This document shows positions 44,044-52,921 of a stretch of DNA of 64,000 nt, piece after piece. The DNA comes from G965279335 sp965279285. Lineage in GTDB: Bacteria > Pseudomonadota > Gammaproteobacteria > DSM-16500. The position numbers and the translations under genes were made by a program. Each line of letters begins with the position of its first letter. Position 1 is the stretch's first letter. The notes below the pieces were generated by a model that made no database searches, was not told the origin of the DNA, and saw only the letters and a list, made by a program, of their open reading frames with translations. The DNA is taken from NCBI GenBank assembly GCA_965279285.1, contig OZ257147.1:496001-560000 (forward strand), in the 5' to 3' direction.

Positions 44044-44364
44044 ATGAGTAAAACATTATCAGCTATATCTACATTAACGGATCGTTATCAAACGACTATT
44101 CCTGAGCCAGTGAGGGAGTTACTGCATTTAAGCAAGCGGGATAAAATTAATTATACAGTTGAAGAAAATGGAAAAATTATTATATCTCGTGCTAACGAAG
44201 AAGATCCTTTGTTAGGTGATTTTTTAAATTTTTTAGCGAATGATATTAAAGATAATTTTTCTAGTATTCAGCCTATTAGTTCTGCATTGATTGATCGTGC
44301 ACGTCATCTTACTACTGGCATGGATATTGATTTAGATATTTCGTTAGATGATAAGGATGAATAA
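44044..44364 (+). CDS. prlF: PrlF/SohA-type antitoxin
   Basis: 106 aa from the ATG at 44044 (TAGGAG six bases upstream); the longer frame from 43984 has no such site. The N-terminus is an AbrB-like swapped-hairpin DNA-binding fold (SAISTLTDRYQTTIPEPVRE, LLHLSKRDKINYTVEENGKI). The rest matches PrlF: EEDPLLGDFLNFLANDI, then a toxin-binding tail. It neutralises YhaV and represses the operon. The toxin gene starts two bases after the stop. Confidence 0.92.
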   Translation: MSKTLSAISTLTDRYQTTIPEPVRELLHLSKRDKINYTVEENGKIIISRANEEDPLLGDFLNFLANDIKDNFSSIQPISSALIDRARHLTTGMDIDLDISLDDKDE

Positions 44365-44366
44365 TA

Positions 44367-44858
44367 TTGCAAGAGTCTAAAGAATTAATTGTAAATAGTT
44401 GGTGTTTACTCGCGTATCCTTTATTTCTTGATCAATTTGAAAATTTGCTTGATGAGGTTGATCGTCTTCGTATGAAAAGTCCTCTTCATTATAAAGAGAA
44501 AAATGCAACAAAACGTTTAGCTGCAATTTTAAAGTTAATCTTTGAAAAAATTCCACAAGATCCAACGCTATCTGAATATCGACAAGGAACTACGCTTGGT
44601 AATGAATATAAACATTGGTTTAGAGCGAAATTTTTCCAACAATATAGACTATTTTTTCGATATCATCTTAGCAGCAAGATAATCGTGTATGCCTGGGTGA
44701 ATGATCAGCACACTAAGCGTGCTTATAATAATAAATTAGATGCTTATTATGTTTTTAAAAAAATGTTAAATACAGGGCACCCGCCGAATGATTGGCATGA
44801 GTTGTTAAAAGCAGCTAAGGCTGAAAATAAGCGTTTAATAAAGGTTAGTAAAATATAA
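44367..44858 (+). CDS. yhaV: YhaV-type ribonuclease toxin
   Basis: 163 aa. The start appears to be TTG at 44367, two bases after the prlF TAA; AAGGA inside the end of prlF serves as ribosome-binding site. The family signature is clear: KRLAAILKLIFEKIPQDPTL, EYRQGTTLGNEYKHWFRAKF, QQYRLFFRYHLSSKIIVYAW, VNDQHTKRAY. YhaV cleaves mRNA on or off ribosomes and is held inactive by PrlF. Length is normal and no key region is missing, so the module is probably functional. Confidence 0.92.
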   Translation: MQESKELIVNSWCLLAYPLFLDQFENLLDEVDRLRMKSPLHYKEKNATKRLAAILKLIFEKIPQDPTLSEYRQGTTLGNEYKHWFRAKFFQQYRLFFRYHLSSKIIVYAWVNDQHTKRAYNNKLDAYYVFKKMLNTGHPPNDWHELLKAAKAENKRLIKVSKI

Positions 44859-45072
44859 GGATAGCAAATTTAGTGGGCACTAAATTATGACTAAAAAAAT
44901 CAAGTTTTAGCACTAATTCACTCATTTAGTGCATGTATACTTACACTAATTTGCTTAATAAGTTTTTTAAGACACATTACTAAGCGTTTGATCCACTATT
45001 GTAAAACAACCATCAAGCACATGTTTTGACCAATAAACCCTCATTTTAGTAGAAAATTAGATCAAATTTTGC

Positions 45073-45078
45073 TATAGT
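45073..45078 (+). promoter_or_regulatory. Extended -10 promoter element of the gene at 45108
   Basis: TGCTATAGT: an extended -10 (TGn then TATAGT) about 30 bases before the ATG at 45108, followed by AAGAGGAAG as ribosome-binding site. No convincing -35 is seen, which extended -10 promoters tolerate. Confidence 0.45.
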
Positions 45079-45107
45079 GCTGCTAAATTTAAGAGGAAGC
45101 ATACAGA

Positions 45108-46679
45108 ATGGCCAAAAAACGACAAAATAAGAATTTTCATCGTCAGCGAAATCATAAAGTTGTTGTTCAAGTAATTCCTAAGCCATCGGCAGCTCCTGAG
45201 TCTCTTAAAGCGGATGAAAAAAAAGCGCCTGCTATAAAAAGAAAGCCTATTTCAGAAGAACAGAGAGCAAATATTATCAAAGCTGAGAAAAGAGACGCTT
45301 TGTTAAAGTCCTTAGATAAGTCTAGCGCAGACTACGTAAAGTATTTGCAGAATATTGATTCTAAAGCGCAAGATAAATTTGATGAAATAGCATTACGTTT
45401 TACGTCAGTTATGATGCTTAAAAAGCACCGTATTTTGTTAAAATTAAATGAGCTCCCTTTAGAAAAATATTATAAGGAACTAGCAGAATTATTAACGGTC
45501 CAAGTTAAGCATCGTGTTATATTAAATTTTCAGAATTGTCTTGATAGCTTAATTAATATGGAAATTGATGAATTATTAACAGCGAATAACGTTTTTAAGG
45601 TTCAAGAATACCGTAAAGAATCTTTGGCTAGCCTCGCACATGAAATATTTTTTCCAAGTAAAACTAAAACAAGTAGTGGTGATATTCCACTTATAATAAT
45701 AGCTAATACAAAATCACATGCTGATTTCATCCACGGGCAATTTTTACAAAATTTATCACCACAACAAGTAGATGTTTTGGATGATGCGAGTCACAGTGAT
45801 GTCAGGTTTATAGTAGAGCTTAATAATGTTAATTTTATGGCGGAAGTAAAAAGATTAAATGCACTCGCTTATGAAAAAATGCAATATTGGGAAAGGTATG
45901 TTCGGGTAGCTGAAAATTCTAAAGAATATGCTTTTCGAAAAGCAAAAGAAATAACTTATTTTTTATTAGATAACAGAGCAGGCTCTTTTGTTCAATCTAG
46001 GTTATTACAAACAGCGAATATATTAAATTCGGCAGAAAAAGTTGCTGAGGAAAAAAATATTGTAAATATTTTTTTTCTTATGGTATTGGGAGAGTTGGCA
46101 GGACTGTGGAATGGAAGTTTTGTTTGGAATTCTATTATAGCTGGCGTAAGTACATTATTAAGTCATACTCTGAGTGGTTATTCTGTTGATGATGTGACAG
46201 CAACAGCAGCGAAAAAGTCGACTTTTTCATTAAGTTCCTCTGCAAGTTATTCTCTTGCTACGGGACTTGCAACGGCAGGGTTATCTTATGTTAAACAAGA
46301 TATGTATTATTTTTTTGATACCTTAGGTTCAGCGGTGGGTATGAGAGCGAGTTTACAATTAATGAAAGCAGTCACTGAAAAAACAAACCGTATTTTTAAA
46401 GTTATTGGACGGAGATATACTTCTCTGACAGAAGGCCAGCTTTCAGATATACATGATTGTTTGTTGCCAGTAGGCGCTATATTTTTTGGTCAAGCAGCGG
46501 GTAGTTTTGCGGTGTCGAAAGTTTCAAATGCAGTAGGCGCTGCGACATCTTTAGCTGGTTCGGTGAGTGATAAAATATGTGGGTTGTTTTATACCATGCC
46601 AAAAGCAGCAACGCCAGCAATGAAACAAAAGTCATTTTTATCATTGGTACCATCAAACGCGTTATGTTTTAAGAAGTAA
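45108..46679 (+). CDS. Hypothetical protein with C-terminal membrane-associating region, 523 aa
   Basis: The ATG at 45108 has a strong AAGAGGAAG site. The N-terminus is very basic (KKRQNKNFHRQRNHK) and is followed by about 300 residues of helical, charged sequence. The C-terminal 200 residues hold hydrophobic, Gly/Ala/Ser-rich segments (NIFFLMVLGELAGLWNGSFV, SIIAGVSTLLSHTLSGYS, SLATGLATAGLSYV, LLPVGAIFFGQAAGSFAV) that could insert in a membrane. There is no signal peptide and no recognised family. The basic disordered start plus late hydrophobic hairpins resembles translocated effectors of intracellular bacteria, but this is weak inference. A type A palindrome follows its stop. Confidence 0.72.
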   Translation: MAKKRQNKNFHRQRNHKVVVQVIPKPSAAPESLKADEKKAPAIKRKPISEEQRANIIKAEKRDALLKSLDKSSADYVKYLQNIDSKAQDKFDEIALRFTSVMMLKKHRILLKLNELPLEKYYKELAELLTVQVKHRVILNFQNCLDSLINMEIDELLTANNVFKVQEYRKESLASLAHEIFFPSKTKTSSGDIPLIIIANTKSHADFIHGQFLQNLSPQQVDVLDDASHSDVRFIVELNNVNFMAEVKRLNALAYEKMQYWERYVRVAENSKEYAFRKAKEITYFLLDNRAGSFVQSRLLQTANILNSAEKVAEEKNIVNIFFLMVLGELAGLWNGSFVWNSIIAGVSTLLSHTLSGYSVDDVTATAAKKSTFSLSSSASYSLATGLATAGLSYVKQDMYYFFDTLGSAVGMRASLQLMKAVTEKTNRIFKVIGRRYTSLTEGQLSDIHDCLLPVGAIFFGQAAGSFAVSKVSNAVGAATSLAGSVSDKICGLFYTMPKAATPAMKQKSFLSLVPSNALCFKK

Positions 46680-46726
46680 AAAAGTACTCTATTTTTTAAT
46701 GGTTGTGATACAATTCGGCTCATTTT

Positions 46727-46865
46727 GTAACTTTTCAGCCGCTAGAGGTTTGGTGGGCACGCTGCGCTTTGCCCACCCTACATTTTTATAATTTATTTTT
46801 GTTATTTTTTATAGGGTGGGCAAAGCGCAGCGTGCCCACCAAACCTCTAGCGGCTAAATAGTAAC
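46727..46865. repeat. Composite palindrome: TAACTTTTCAGCCGC arms, core type A
   Basis: GTAACTTTTCAGCCGCTAGA at 46727 and its complement TCTAGCGGCTAAATAGTAAC, ending at 46865, enclose inverted GGTGGGCACGCTGCGCTTTG units separated by a short AT-rich loop. It is one of the most symmetric copies and likely forms a long hairpin between two co-directional genes. Confidence 0.9.
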
Positions 46866-46893
46866 TCCCCATTCACCAACGAGGCATAGTATT

Positions 46894-48498
46894 ATGTTAG
46901 ATATTCGCGGTATTAGCATGGAATACGGGAAAAAATCCCTGTTCCAAGATGTTAATCTTATTTTGTTGCCTCCTCAGCGTTACGGCATTGTCGGTGCAAA
47001 CGGCACAGGCAAATCCACTTTTTTAAATATTTTATCTAACAAAGAAGCTTCGAGCAAAGGTTCAGTTGAAAAAGCGAAAAGTTTAAGTGTAGGAGTTTTA
47101 GGGCAAGATCATTTCCGCTATGAAAATAATCGCGTCGTTGATGTGGTATTGCAAGGCAATGTTAATTTATGGAATGCTTTAGTTGAAAAAGAAGCCTTAT
47201 TCACCAAAGAAAATTTTACCGAAGAAGATGGTTATCGTTTAAGTGCCTTAGAAGAAATAATTATGCATGAAGGCGGTTATGAAGCTGAAGCCGTAGCAAA
47301 AAATTTATTAATTGGTCTTGGTGTCGTAGAAAAATATCATGATGGACCGCTGACTGCTTTATCAGGTGGTTATAAATTACGTGTTTTATTAGCACAAGTC
47401 TTGTTTCAAAAACCAGATATTATGTTGTTAGATGAACCGACTAACCATTTAGACATTGTTTCGATTGGTTGGCTAGAAGGATTTTTGAAAAATTCATTTA
47501 AAGGATTGTTAGTGTTTATTTCGCATGATCGCGCATTTTTGAATAATGTTGCGACTGATATTTTAGATATTAATTACGATACCATTACAAATTATGTCGG
47601 TAACTATGAAAAATTTATTGTTTCACGTGATGAAGCAATGCAACAAAAACAAAGCATTTTAAAAAACCAAGAAAAGAAAGTGGAGTCTTTGCAACGATTT
47701 GTTGATCGATTTGGTGCGAAAGCGAGTAAAGCAACACAAGCTGCTTCGCGACAAAAAATGATTGATCGAATTGAATTGGTTGAAATTAAAGATTCTAATA
47801 TTATGATTCCGTATTTTAATTTTATCTCTAAGCGGCCATCAGGTAAGTCCGTGCTGAAAGTAGAAAAATTAGGTAAACAATTCGGAGAAAAAGTTGTCAT
47901 CAAGGACGCAACATTTAATTTACATCGTGGTGATCGATGTGCTGTGATTGGGCCAAATGGTATCGGTAAATCAACGTTATTAAAAATATTACTCAATAAT
48001 TTAGCCGCAGATCATGGGCAATTTGAGTGGAGTGAAACAGTGCAAGTGGGGTATTTTGCGCAGGATTATCATAGTCAGTTACCGCGTGATCAAACAGTGT
48101 GGCAGTGGATGGAACATGCTGTGGTTGCCACAACACAAGAGATGCGTAGTGTGCTAGGGCAGGTATTATTTAAAGGTAGCGATGTTGATAAAAAGATTTC
48201 TATGTTAAGTGGTGGTGAATCAGCGCGTTTAGTATTAGCTAAAATGATTTTAGAAAAAAATAATGTTTTAGTGTTAGATGAACCGACTAACCATTTAGAT
48301 TTAGAATCAATTGATGCTTTAGTTGAGGCGCTGAATAAATTTCCCGGCACAGTGTTGTTTGTTAGTCATAACCGTTATTTCATTGATCATATTGCTAAGC
48401 GTGTATTAGCACTGACTGAACATCATGGTGTGCAAAATTACTTGGGTAATTATCATGATTATTTAGCGCAATATGGTGAAGATTATTTGAGTGGGTAG
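46894..48498 (+). CDS. ybiT: ABC-F family ATPase, YbiT-like
   Basis: 534 aa with two ATP-binding cassettes and no membrane segments. Cassette 1: Walker A GANGTGKST, signature LSGGYKLRVLLAQ, Walker B DIMLLDEPTNHLD. Cassette 2: GPNGIGKST, LSGGESARLVLAK, VLVLDEPTNHLD. The linker between them (about residues 240-310) is basic and helical, as needed to reach the ribosomal E site and contact tRNA. Length and the absence of a long C-terminal coiled coil (found in Uup) favour the YbiT subgroup. ABC-F proteins resolve stalled ribosomes or regulate translation. Confidence 0.92.
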   Translation: MLDIRGISMEYGKKSLFQDVNLILLPPQRYGIVGANGTGKSTFLNILSNKEASSKGSVEKAKSLSVGVLGQDHFRYENNRVVDVVLQGNVNLWNALVEKEALFTKENFTEEDGYRLSALEEIIMHEGGYEAEAVAKNLLIGLGVVEKYHDGPLTALSGGYKLRVLLAQVLFQKPDIMLLDEPTNHLDIVSIGWLEGFLKNSFKGLLVFISHDRAFLNNVATDILDINYDTITNYVGNYEKFIVSRDEAMQQKQSILKNQEKKVESLQRFVDRFGAKASKATQAASRQKMIDRIELVEIKDSNIMIPYFNFISKRPSGKSVLKVEKLGKQFGEKVVIKDATFNLHRGDRCAVIGPNGIGKSTLLKILLNNLAADHGQFEWSETVQVGYFAQDYHSQLPRDQTVWQWMEHAVVATTQEMRSVLGQVLFKGSDVDKKISMLSGGESARLVLAKMILEKNNVLVLDEPTNHLDLESIDALVEALNKFPGTVLFVSHNRYFIDHIAKRVLALTEHHGVQNYLGNYHDYLAQYGEDYLSG

Positions 48499-48502
48499 AG
48501 GT

Positions 48503-48644
48503 ATAACTATTCAGCAGCCAAAGAGTTTGGTGGGCACGCTGCGCTTTGCTAGATGCCAGCTAGAAGCACGCTGGCATGACAAGATTTCGTAGGGTGGGCA
48601 AAGCGCAGCGTGCCCACCAAACTCTTTGGCTGCTGAATAGTGAC
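48503..48644. repeat. Composite palindrome, core type A interrupted by core type D
   Basis: The arms TAACTATTCAGCAGCCAAAG (48504 on) and CTTTGGCTGCTGAATAGTGA (to 48643) surround type A half-sites. The left type A unit is cut after CTGCGCTTTG, where ATGCCAGCTAGAAGCACGCT opens a type D hairpin; the right type A unit is complete. It shows one repeat type inserted within another, between the convergent ybiT and rhlE genes. Confidence 0.88.
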
Positions 48645-49862
48645 TTAAGAAACCCGCGCAGTTTTTTGTTGGTTTCTAGGTCGTTGCCTCGGACGTTGTT
48701 GAGTAAACGCTTTTTTAAGCGCGGGGACTGTGTCACTACTTGCTTTATAATTGAAATCTTCAAGTATGCGTTGTTCTAATTTATTTCCGAGTACACGCTC
48801 AATACTGCGTACTTGAGCAAAGTCACCTTCAGTTGTTAAAGTAAATGCTTCGCCCATTTTTGCAGCGCGGCCAGTGCGACCAATACGATGGATATAAGCT
48901 TCGACTGTATCGGGTATATCATAATTAATCACATGAGAAATGCTCGGAACATCAATGCCACGTGAAGCAATATCTGTTGCTACTAAGATTTGTAAAGTTC
49001 CATCACGAAAACCATCCATCGCAATTAAACGTCGATTTTGCGATAAATTGCCTTGCAATGAAGTAGCACGAAAACCTGCTTGTTCTAATTTCGCCGCTAC
49101 TTGCTTTGCACCGCGCTTAGTTCGAGTAAAAACCAGTACGGATTCTATCGCTGTTTTTTGTAAAATTTTCACTAACAAATCTGATTTCAAACGTTGTGCA
49201 ACAGGAAAAATAACTTGTGTAACTGATTTTGCTGGAGCACTGATACCGACTTGTACTGTTGTAGGTTGAAATAATATTTCTTTTGCCAACGTATGGATTG
49301 CTGCAGGCATGGTGGCAGAAAAAAGTAGCGTTTGACGTTTTTTCGGTACTGATTGCAAAATTTTACGAATACTGGGTAAAAATCCCATATCAAACATTTG
49401 GTCGGCTTCATCGAGGACTAATATTTCTACCTTTCCTAGATGCACAGTACGTCGTTGAATATGATCTAATAAACGTCCTGGACAAGCGACTACAATATCG
49501 ACGCCTTGTTCTAAGCTTTTTAATTGTGATTTGATGTTAACGCCACCATACAGTGTAACACTGCGCAGGCCGGTGTTGGCAGCGAGATCGGTTATCGCCG
49601 CGTGAATTTGTTGCGCTAACTCGCGAGTCGGTGCAATGATGAGGGCGCGGATTCCAGCGCGTGGATTTTGCATCAAACGATTGAGCATCGGTAGCGAAAA
49701 TGCCGCTGTTTTACCTGTCCCAGTTTGTGCTAAGCCCATCACATCTTTACCTAATAAAATCGTAGGAATGCTCTGCATTTGGATTGGGGTAGGGGTTTTG
49801 TAGTTCTGCTTGTCTATATTAGTTAATAGAGTTTTGTTTAAATTAAAAGAATCGAAGCTCAC
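48645..49862 (-). CDS. rhlE: DEAD-box RNA helicase, RhlE-like
   Basis: 405 aa. The start is GTG at 49862, preceded by AGGAAA. Two RecA domains: Q motif YKTPTPIQMQSIP (21-33), motif I AQTGTGKT (45-52), DEAD at 151-154, SAT, then VLVFTRTKRGAKQVA, ATDIASRGIDVP and HRIGRTGRA. The C-terminal tail is short and basic (QQRPRQRPRNQQKTARVS), typical of RhlE, which acts in ribosome assembly and RNA turnover at low temperature. Its stop codon follows directly on the palindrome's outer arm. Confidence 0.93.
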   Translation of the reverse strand: MSFDSFNLNKTLLTNIDKQNYKTPTPIQMQSIPTILLGKDVMGLAQTGTGKTAAFSLPMLNRLMQNPRAGIRALIIAPTRELAQQIHAAITDLAANTGLRSVTLYGGVNIKSQLKSLEQGVDIVVACPGRLLDHIQRRTVHLGKVEILVLDEADQMFDMGFLPSIRKILQSVPKKRQTLLFSATMPAAIHTLAKEILFQPTTVQVGISAPAKSVTQVIFPVAQRLKSDLLVKILQKTAIESVLVFTRTKRGAKQVAAKLEQAGFRATSLQGNLSQNRRLIAMDGFRDGTLQILVATDIASRGIDVPSISHVINYDIPDTVEAYIHRIGRTGRAAKMGEAFTLTTEGDFAQVRSIERVLGNKLEQRILEDFNYKASSDTVPALKKAFTQQRPRQRPRNQQKTARVS

Positions 49863-49980
49863 TGTATGGTTTCCTGGCTAAAAATTAAAGTGCCAAACGA
49901 ATTGGCACATACAGACCCTAGTTTAGCATGTTCAAAAAACAAACGATATAGTTATTGTCGGTTATTTCATTGGGTATTAT

Positions 49981-50071
49981 GTAACTATTCAGCGGCGGGG
50001 CATTTGTTAGTTGCTTCGCTGCGCTCAGGATCACAGCCTATACTCACATGCTCCCTAGCTGCTGAATCGGC
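49981..50071. repeat. Composite palindrome, core type C variant
   Basis: TAACTATTCAGCGGCGGGGC at the left and CCCTAGCTGCTGAATCGGC at the right enclose a single-copy remnant of core C (TTCGCTGCGCTCAGGATCAC). The core is no longer fully symmetric. It lies between the divergent rhlE and def genes. Confidence 0.75.
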
Positions 50072-50133
50072 ACCTTTTGTTGTTTGGAATTAATCAGTAT
50101 AATGCTTAATAATTACGATTATTCAGAGATACC

Positions 50134-50748
50134 GTGATGCCAAAATTATTATCTTTTGTTGAAAAAATTCATCCGCTTTTGCGTGAAACAATGCCGCCCG
50201 TACGAGACTTTAATGATCCATCGTTGCATGAAATTATTGAAAATATGTGTTATTCGATTCAACCGAAACAACTTAAAGCAGCGCGAGGAGCACATGAAGG
50301 CGCCGCAGGCATGGCTGCAAACCAATGGGGCATAAAAAAAAGAGTTTTTATTTTTACACCAGAAGGATCAGCGCCAGAGAATACCTTAGAGGTAATGATC
50401 AATCCATCATATATTCCTTATTTACATCCTGGTGAAGCAGAGCCTCAATTAGTTGCTGGATTTGAAGGTTGTTTTTCTGTGCCGTTAACGACGGGGATAG
50501 TAAATCGTTATGAAGTGATTATGGCAATTTACTATAATCCGCAGGGTGAAAAAATTGAGCGTCTTATGAAAGGTTGGGAAGCACGTGTATTTCAGCATGA
50601 AACGGATCATTTAAATGGAAAATTATTTGATGGTGTATTAGATAATTATGCTGGCCCTGATTGTTTAGAGCGTATTGTGTTTAAAGATAAAGAAGAAATG
50701 GATAATTTCTGGATTAATCAAGTTCGGCCTGGCCGGAGTGAGAATTAA
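50134..50748 (+). CDS. def: Peptide deformylase
   Basis: Metal-dependent hydrolase that removes the formyl group from nascent N-terminal methionine. Motif 1 GAAGMAANQ (56-64, with Q64), motif 2 EGCFS (C113 metal ligand) and motif 3 HETDH (H155, E156, H159) are all present. Numbering uses GTG at 50134; ATG at 50137 is equally possible. At about 204 aa it is longer than the 168-aa E. coli enzyme, with a 20-residue N-terminal extension and an extended C-terminus, resembling type-2/3-like or secondary deformylases. The gene is not next to fmt, so it may be an additional copy. A methyltransferase gene follows after four bases. Confidence 0.95.
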   Translation: MMPKLLSFVEKIHPLLRETMPPVRDFNDPSLHEIIENMCYSIQPKQLKAARGAHEGAAGMAANQWGIKKRVFIFTPEGSAPENTLEVMINPSYIPYLHPGEAEPQLVAGFEGCFSVPLTTGIVNRYEVIMAIYYNPQGEKIERLMKGWEARVFQHETDHLNGKLFDGVLDNYAGPDCLERIVFKDKEEMDNFWINQVRPGRSEN

Positions 50749-50752
50749 TATT

Positions 50753-51394
50753 GTGAGTTTGCAATCCATGTTTACTTACAGTTATCAGCAGCCAGAAGAA
50801 TATCATTTTAGCTTGGACTCAATTCAATTAGCAGAATTTGTGGCGCAGCAATTGCAATCATCTGCTAATTTAAGTTTGTTGCGGGTGTTAGACTTGTGTG
50901 CAGGTTGTGGTGTTGTTGGAATAGAATTATCTTGGTATCAGCGTGAATTAAAATTATTTGATTTTATTGAAATACAAGATATTTATACGCCGTATTTTCA
51001 AAAAAACGTTGCTCTTGTTAATCGACCAGAATTGCAATTAAATTGGCATCTTTTAAATTACGAAATATTGTGTGAAAAAGCATGGGAAAATAAATTTGAT
51101 TTAATTGTCAGTAATCCGCCTTATTTTCCTGCGGGTTTAGGCATGCTTTCGCCGTCGGATTTTAAAAATCGCTGTCGATTTTTTTTAGATAGTTCATTTG
51201 CAAATTATATTTATGCCATTGCAAACTCGCTTGCTCCTGGAGGAAAAGCGTATTTTTTATTGCGCCCACTTCAGCATCATGGTTATGATTTGGTAGCAGA
51301 TATTCAAAAATTATTATTGCCGCTGTCCATATTTATGCAAAAAATAACGGTAATACGCGCGTCAGATGTTATTTTGTTGACAAAAATACGGTAG
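50753..51394 (+). CDS. TrmN6-like tRNA/N6-adenine methyltransferase
   Basis: 213 aa from GTG at 50753, four bases after def; ATG at 50768 is an alternative start. Rossmann-fold SAM-dependent enzyme: SAM loop DLCAGCGVVGIEL (about 47-59), acidic motif FIEIQ, and catalytic VSNPPYFPAG (NPPY at 121-124), the signature of N6-adenine or N5-glutamine methyltransferases. The start FTYSYQQPEEYHFSLDSIQL and total length fit the YfiC/TrmN6 group, which modifies A37 of tRNA-Val. The TAG stop lies inside the left outer arm of a type A palindrome. Confidence 0.85.
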   Translation: MSLQSMFTYSYQQPEEYHFSLDSIQLAEFVAQQLQSSANLSLLRVLDLCAGCGVVGIELSWYQRELKLFDFIEIQDIYTPYFQKNVALVNRPELQLNWHLLNYEILCEKAWENKFDLIVSNPPYFPAGLGMLSPSDFKNRCRFFLDSSFANYIYAIANSLAPGGKAYFLLRPLQHHGYDLVADIQKLLLPLSIFMQKITVIRASDVILLTKIR

Positions 51395-51540
51395 AGTTTG
51401 GTGGGCACGCTGCGCTTTGCCCACCCTACATTTTTACTACGATCAAATTGCGTCATACCCCATATTTCCCGAAAAATATAACACCATAAATTTAAAAATG
51501 TAGGGTGGGCAAAGCGCAGCGTGCCCACCAAACACTACGG
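51389..51540. repeat. Palindromic repeat, core type A, ending two convergent genes
   Basis: ACGGTAGAGTTTGGTGGGCA (51389 on) mirrors TGCCCACCAAACACTACGGT (51522 on). The central part matches the copies at 30944 and 32251 with a short deletion. The left arm contains the TAG stop of the methyltransferase (51392-51394) and the right arm the TAG stop of the minus-strand HD gene (51535-51537), in mirror positions. Confidence 0.9.
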
Positions 51541-52134
51541 TCGCAAATAATTCTTAGTCACTGAATCATCGATAATTGATTTTACTAACTCTGCTAATGT
51601 TATAGAACCTTCTTCAATAGGTTTCATTCTGACTTCAACTTGTTGTCGAGTAATATTGTGACGTTTCCAGCTACCGCCTTCTGTCATAAAGTTATGTAGT
51701 AAAGGTTGAATTCGATCAAGACAAACCGCAAACTTTGCATCAGCTGTTTTTCGTTCTTCAAATTCTTGCCACAGTTGCATTAATTCAGTTCCTTGGTCTG
51801 TTGGAAGCAAGCCAAAGAGACGTTGTGCTGCTAATTGTTCTCTTTCTTCTTTATTAACATTGGCATTATCGTCATAACAAAAGACATCTCCCGCATCAAT
51901 TTCAACGAGATCGTGTAATAAAACCATTTTAATTACCCGCAGTAAATTAATTTCATCATTTGCATATTCAGCTAAAATAAGGGCATAAAAAGCTAAATGC
52001 CAGCTATGCTCAGCAGAATTTTCAAACCGTTTCGGGTCGGCTATTAAACTGGTTTGGCGAAAAATTGTTTTTAATTTATCGATTTCATATAAAAAATTTA
52101 ATTGTTGTTTTAATCGATCGTTGTTTATGTTCAT
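51535..52134 (-). CDS. HD-domain phosphohydrolase (YfbR/HDDC2-like)
   Basis: 199 aa from the ATG at 52134, with GGAG eight bases upstream; the open frame extends to 52332 but lacks support. Metal ligands fit the HD fold: H43 in FENSAEHSWH, H74-D75 in VLLHDLVEIDAGDVF, and a later Asp in AVCLDRIQPLLHNF. Related proteins hydrolyse 5'-deoxyribonucleotides or other nucleotides. It is divergent to the NYN-domain gene with about 110 bases between, so shared regulation is possible. Confidence 0.88.
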   Translation of the reverse strand: MNINNDRLKQQLNFLYEIDKLKTIFRQTSLIADPKRFENSAEHSWHLAFYALILAEYANDEINLLRVIKMVLLHDLVEIDAGDVFCYDDNANVNKEEREQLAAQRLFGLLPTDQGTELMQLWQEFEERKTADAKFAVCLDRIQPLLHNFMTEGGSWKRHNITRQQVEVRMKPIEEGSITLAELVKSIIDDSVTKNYLRP

Positions 52135-52244
52135 TGCTTTAACTCCAAAGTATTTATATGAAAATGTTACACGTGGCGAAATAAGAGGTATTATAGTGAT
52201 TAAGTTGCAGATAGTCTGCAAGAATATTGTTGAGGAAAATAAAA

Positions 52245-52730
52245 TTGAAACGCGTTGCCATTTTTGTTGATATACAAAATATCTATTACACTGTAAAAAG
52301 TGCCTATCATTCTCATTTTGACTATGCTGCATTTTGGTCTTTCATTACGACCGATCGACAGGTTATCAAAGCATATGCTTATGCTATTGATCGTGCTGAT
52401 GCAAAACAAAGAGAGTTTCAACAGATATTGCGAACGATTGGATTTGAGATAAAACTTAAGCCGTATATTTCTAGGAGTGATGGCTCTACCAAGGGTGATT
52501 GGGATGTTGGGATTACCATTGATGTGTTAGAGCTAGCCCCGAGTGTCGATATTGTTGTTTTAGCTTCAGGAGATGGTGATTTTGCGCCGTTATTAGAAAA
52601 AGTGCACAAAAGTTATGGAGTTACAACAGAGGTCTATGGTGTGCCAGCGCTGACTGCAACGGCTCTGGTTCAGTCGGCGCAAAAATATTTCCCTATTGGA
52701 AAAGAATTGTTAATAAAAAGGAAGAGTTAA
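52245..52730 (+). CDS. NYN-domain (LabA/DUF88) ribonuclease-like protein
   Basis: 161 aa from TTG at 52245, chosen because GAGGAAA lies eight bases upstream; an earlier in-frame TTG at 52227 has no site. PIN-like NYN fold with acidic residues in VAIFVDIQN, KGDWDVGITID and VLASGDGDFAPLL, which should bind metal. The family comprises predicted RNases and LabA-type regulators. The Ser/Gly-Asp-Gly-Asp-Phe motif is intact, so activity is likely. It is a single gene; a lone half of the repeat outer arm (GCCGCTGAATAGTTAC) follows at 52761. Confidence 0.88.
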   Translation: MKRVAIFVDIQNIYYTVKSAYHSHFDYAAFWSFITTDRQVIKAYAYAIDRADAKQREFQQILRTIGFEIKLKPYISRSDGSTKGDWDVGITIDVLELAPSVDIVVLASGDGDFAPLLEKVHKSYGVTTEVYGVPALTATALVQSAQKYFPIGKELLIKRKS

Positions 52731-52862
52731 AAATCAATGCGGCGTAGGCGGAACTCTTTAGCCGCTGAATAGTTACGCTGCACATATATTAACACAATTT
52801 TAAATTTCGCCATATCCATAAATTATAAAACATACGATATATTATTCACAATAACTAGAATA

Positions 52863-52884
52863 ATTATAAAGTATGGTTTATAAT
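52863..52884. promoter_or_regulatory. Putative hipA-hipB operator palindrome
   Basis: ATTATAAA-GTATGG-TTTATAAT, an 8-bp perfect inverted repeat with a 6-base spacer, about 40 bases before the hipA ATG. A weaker pair (ATTATT...AATAAT) lies just upstream. Size and position fit binding by the HTH partner; not proven. Confidence 0.45.
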
Positions 52885-52921
52885 AATCTTATTATACCGC
52901 AGGAAATATAAAATATAATTT

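Noticed and set aside
49866..50093. 75-codon frame between rhlE and def
   Set aside because: Runs through the core C palindrome and lacks a ribosome-binding site; intergenic.
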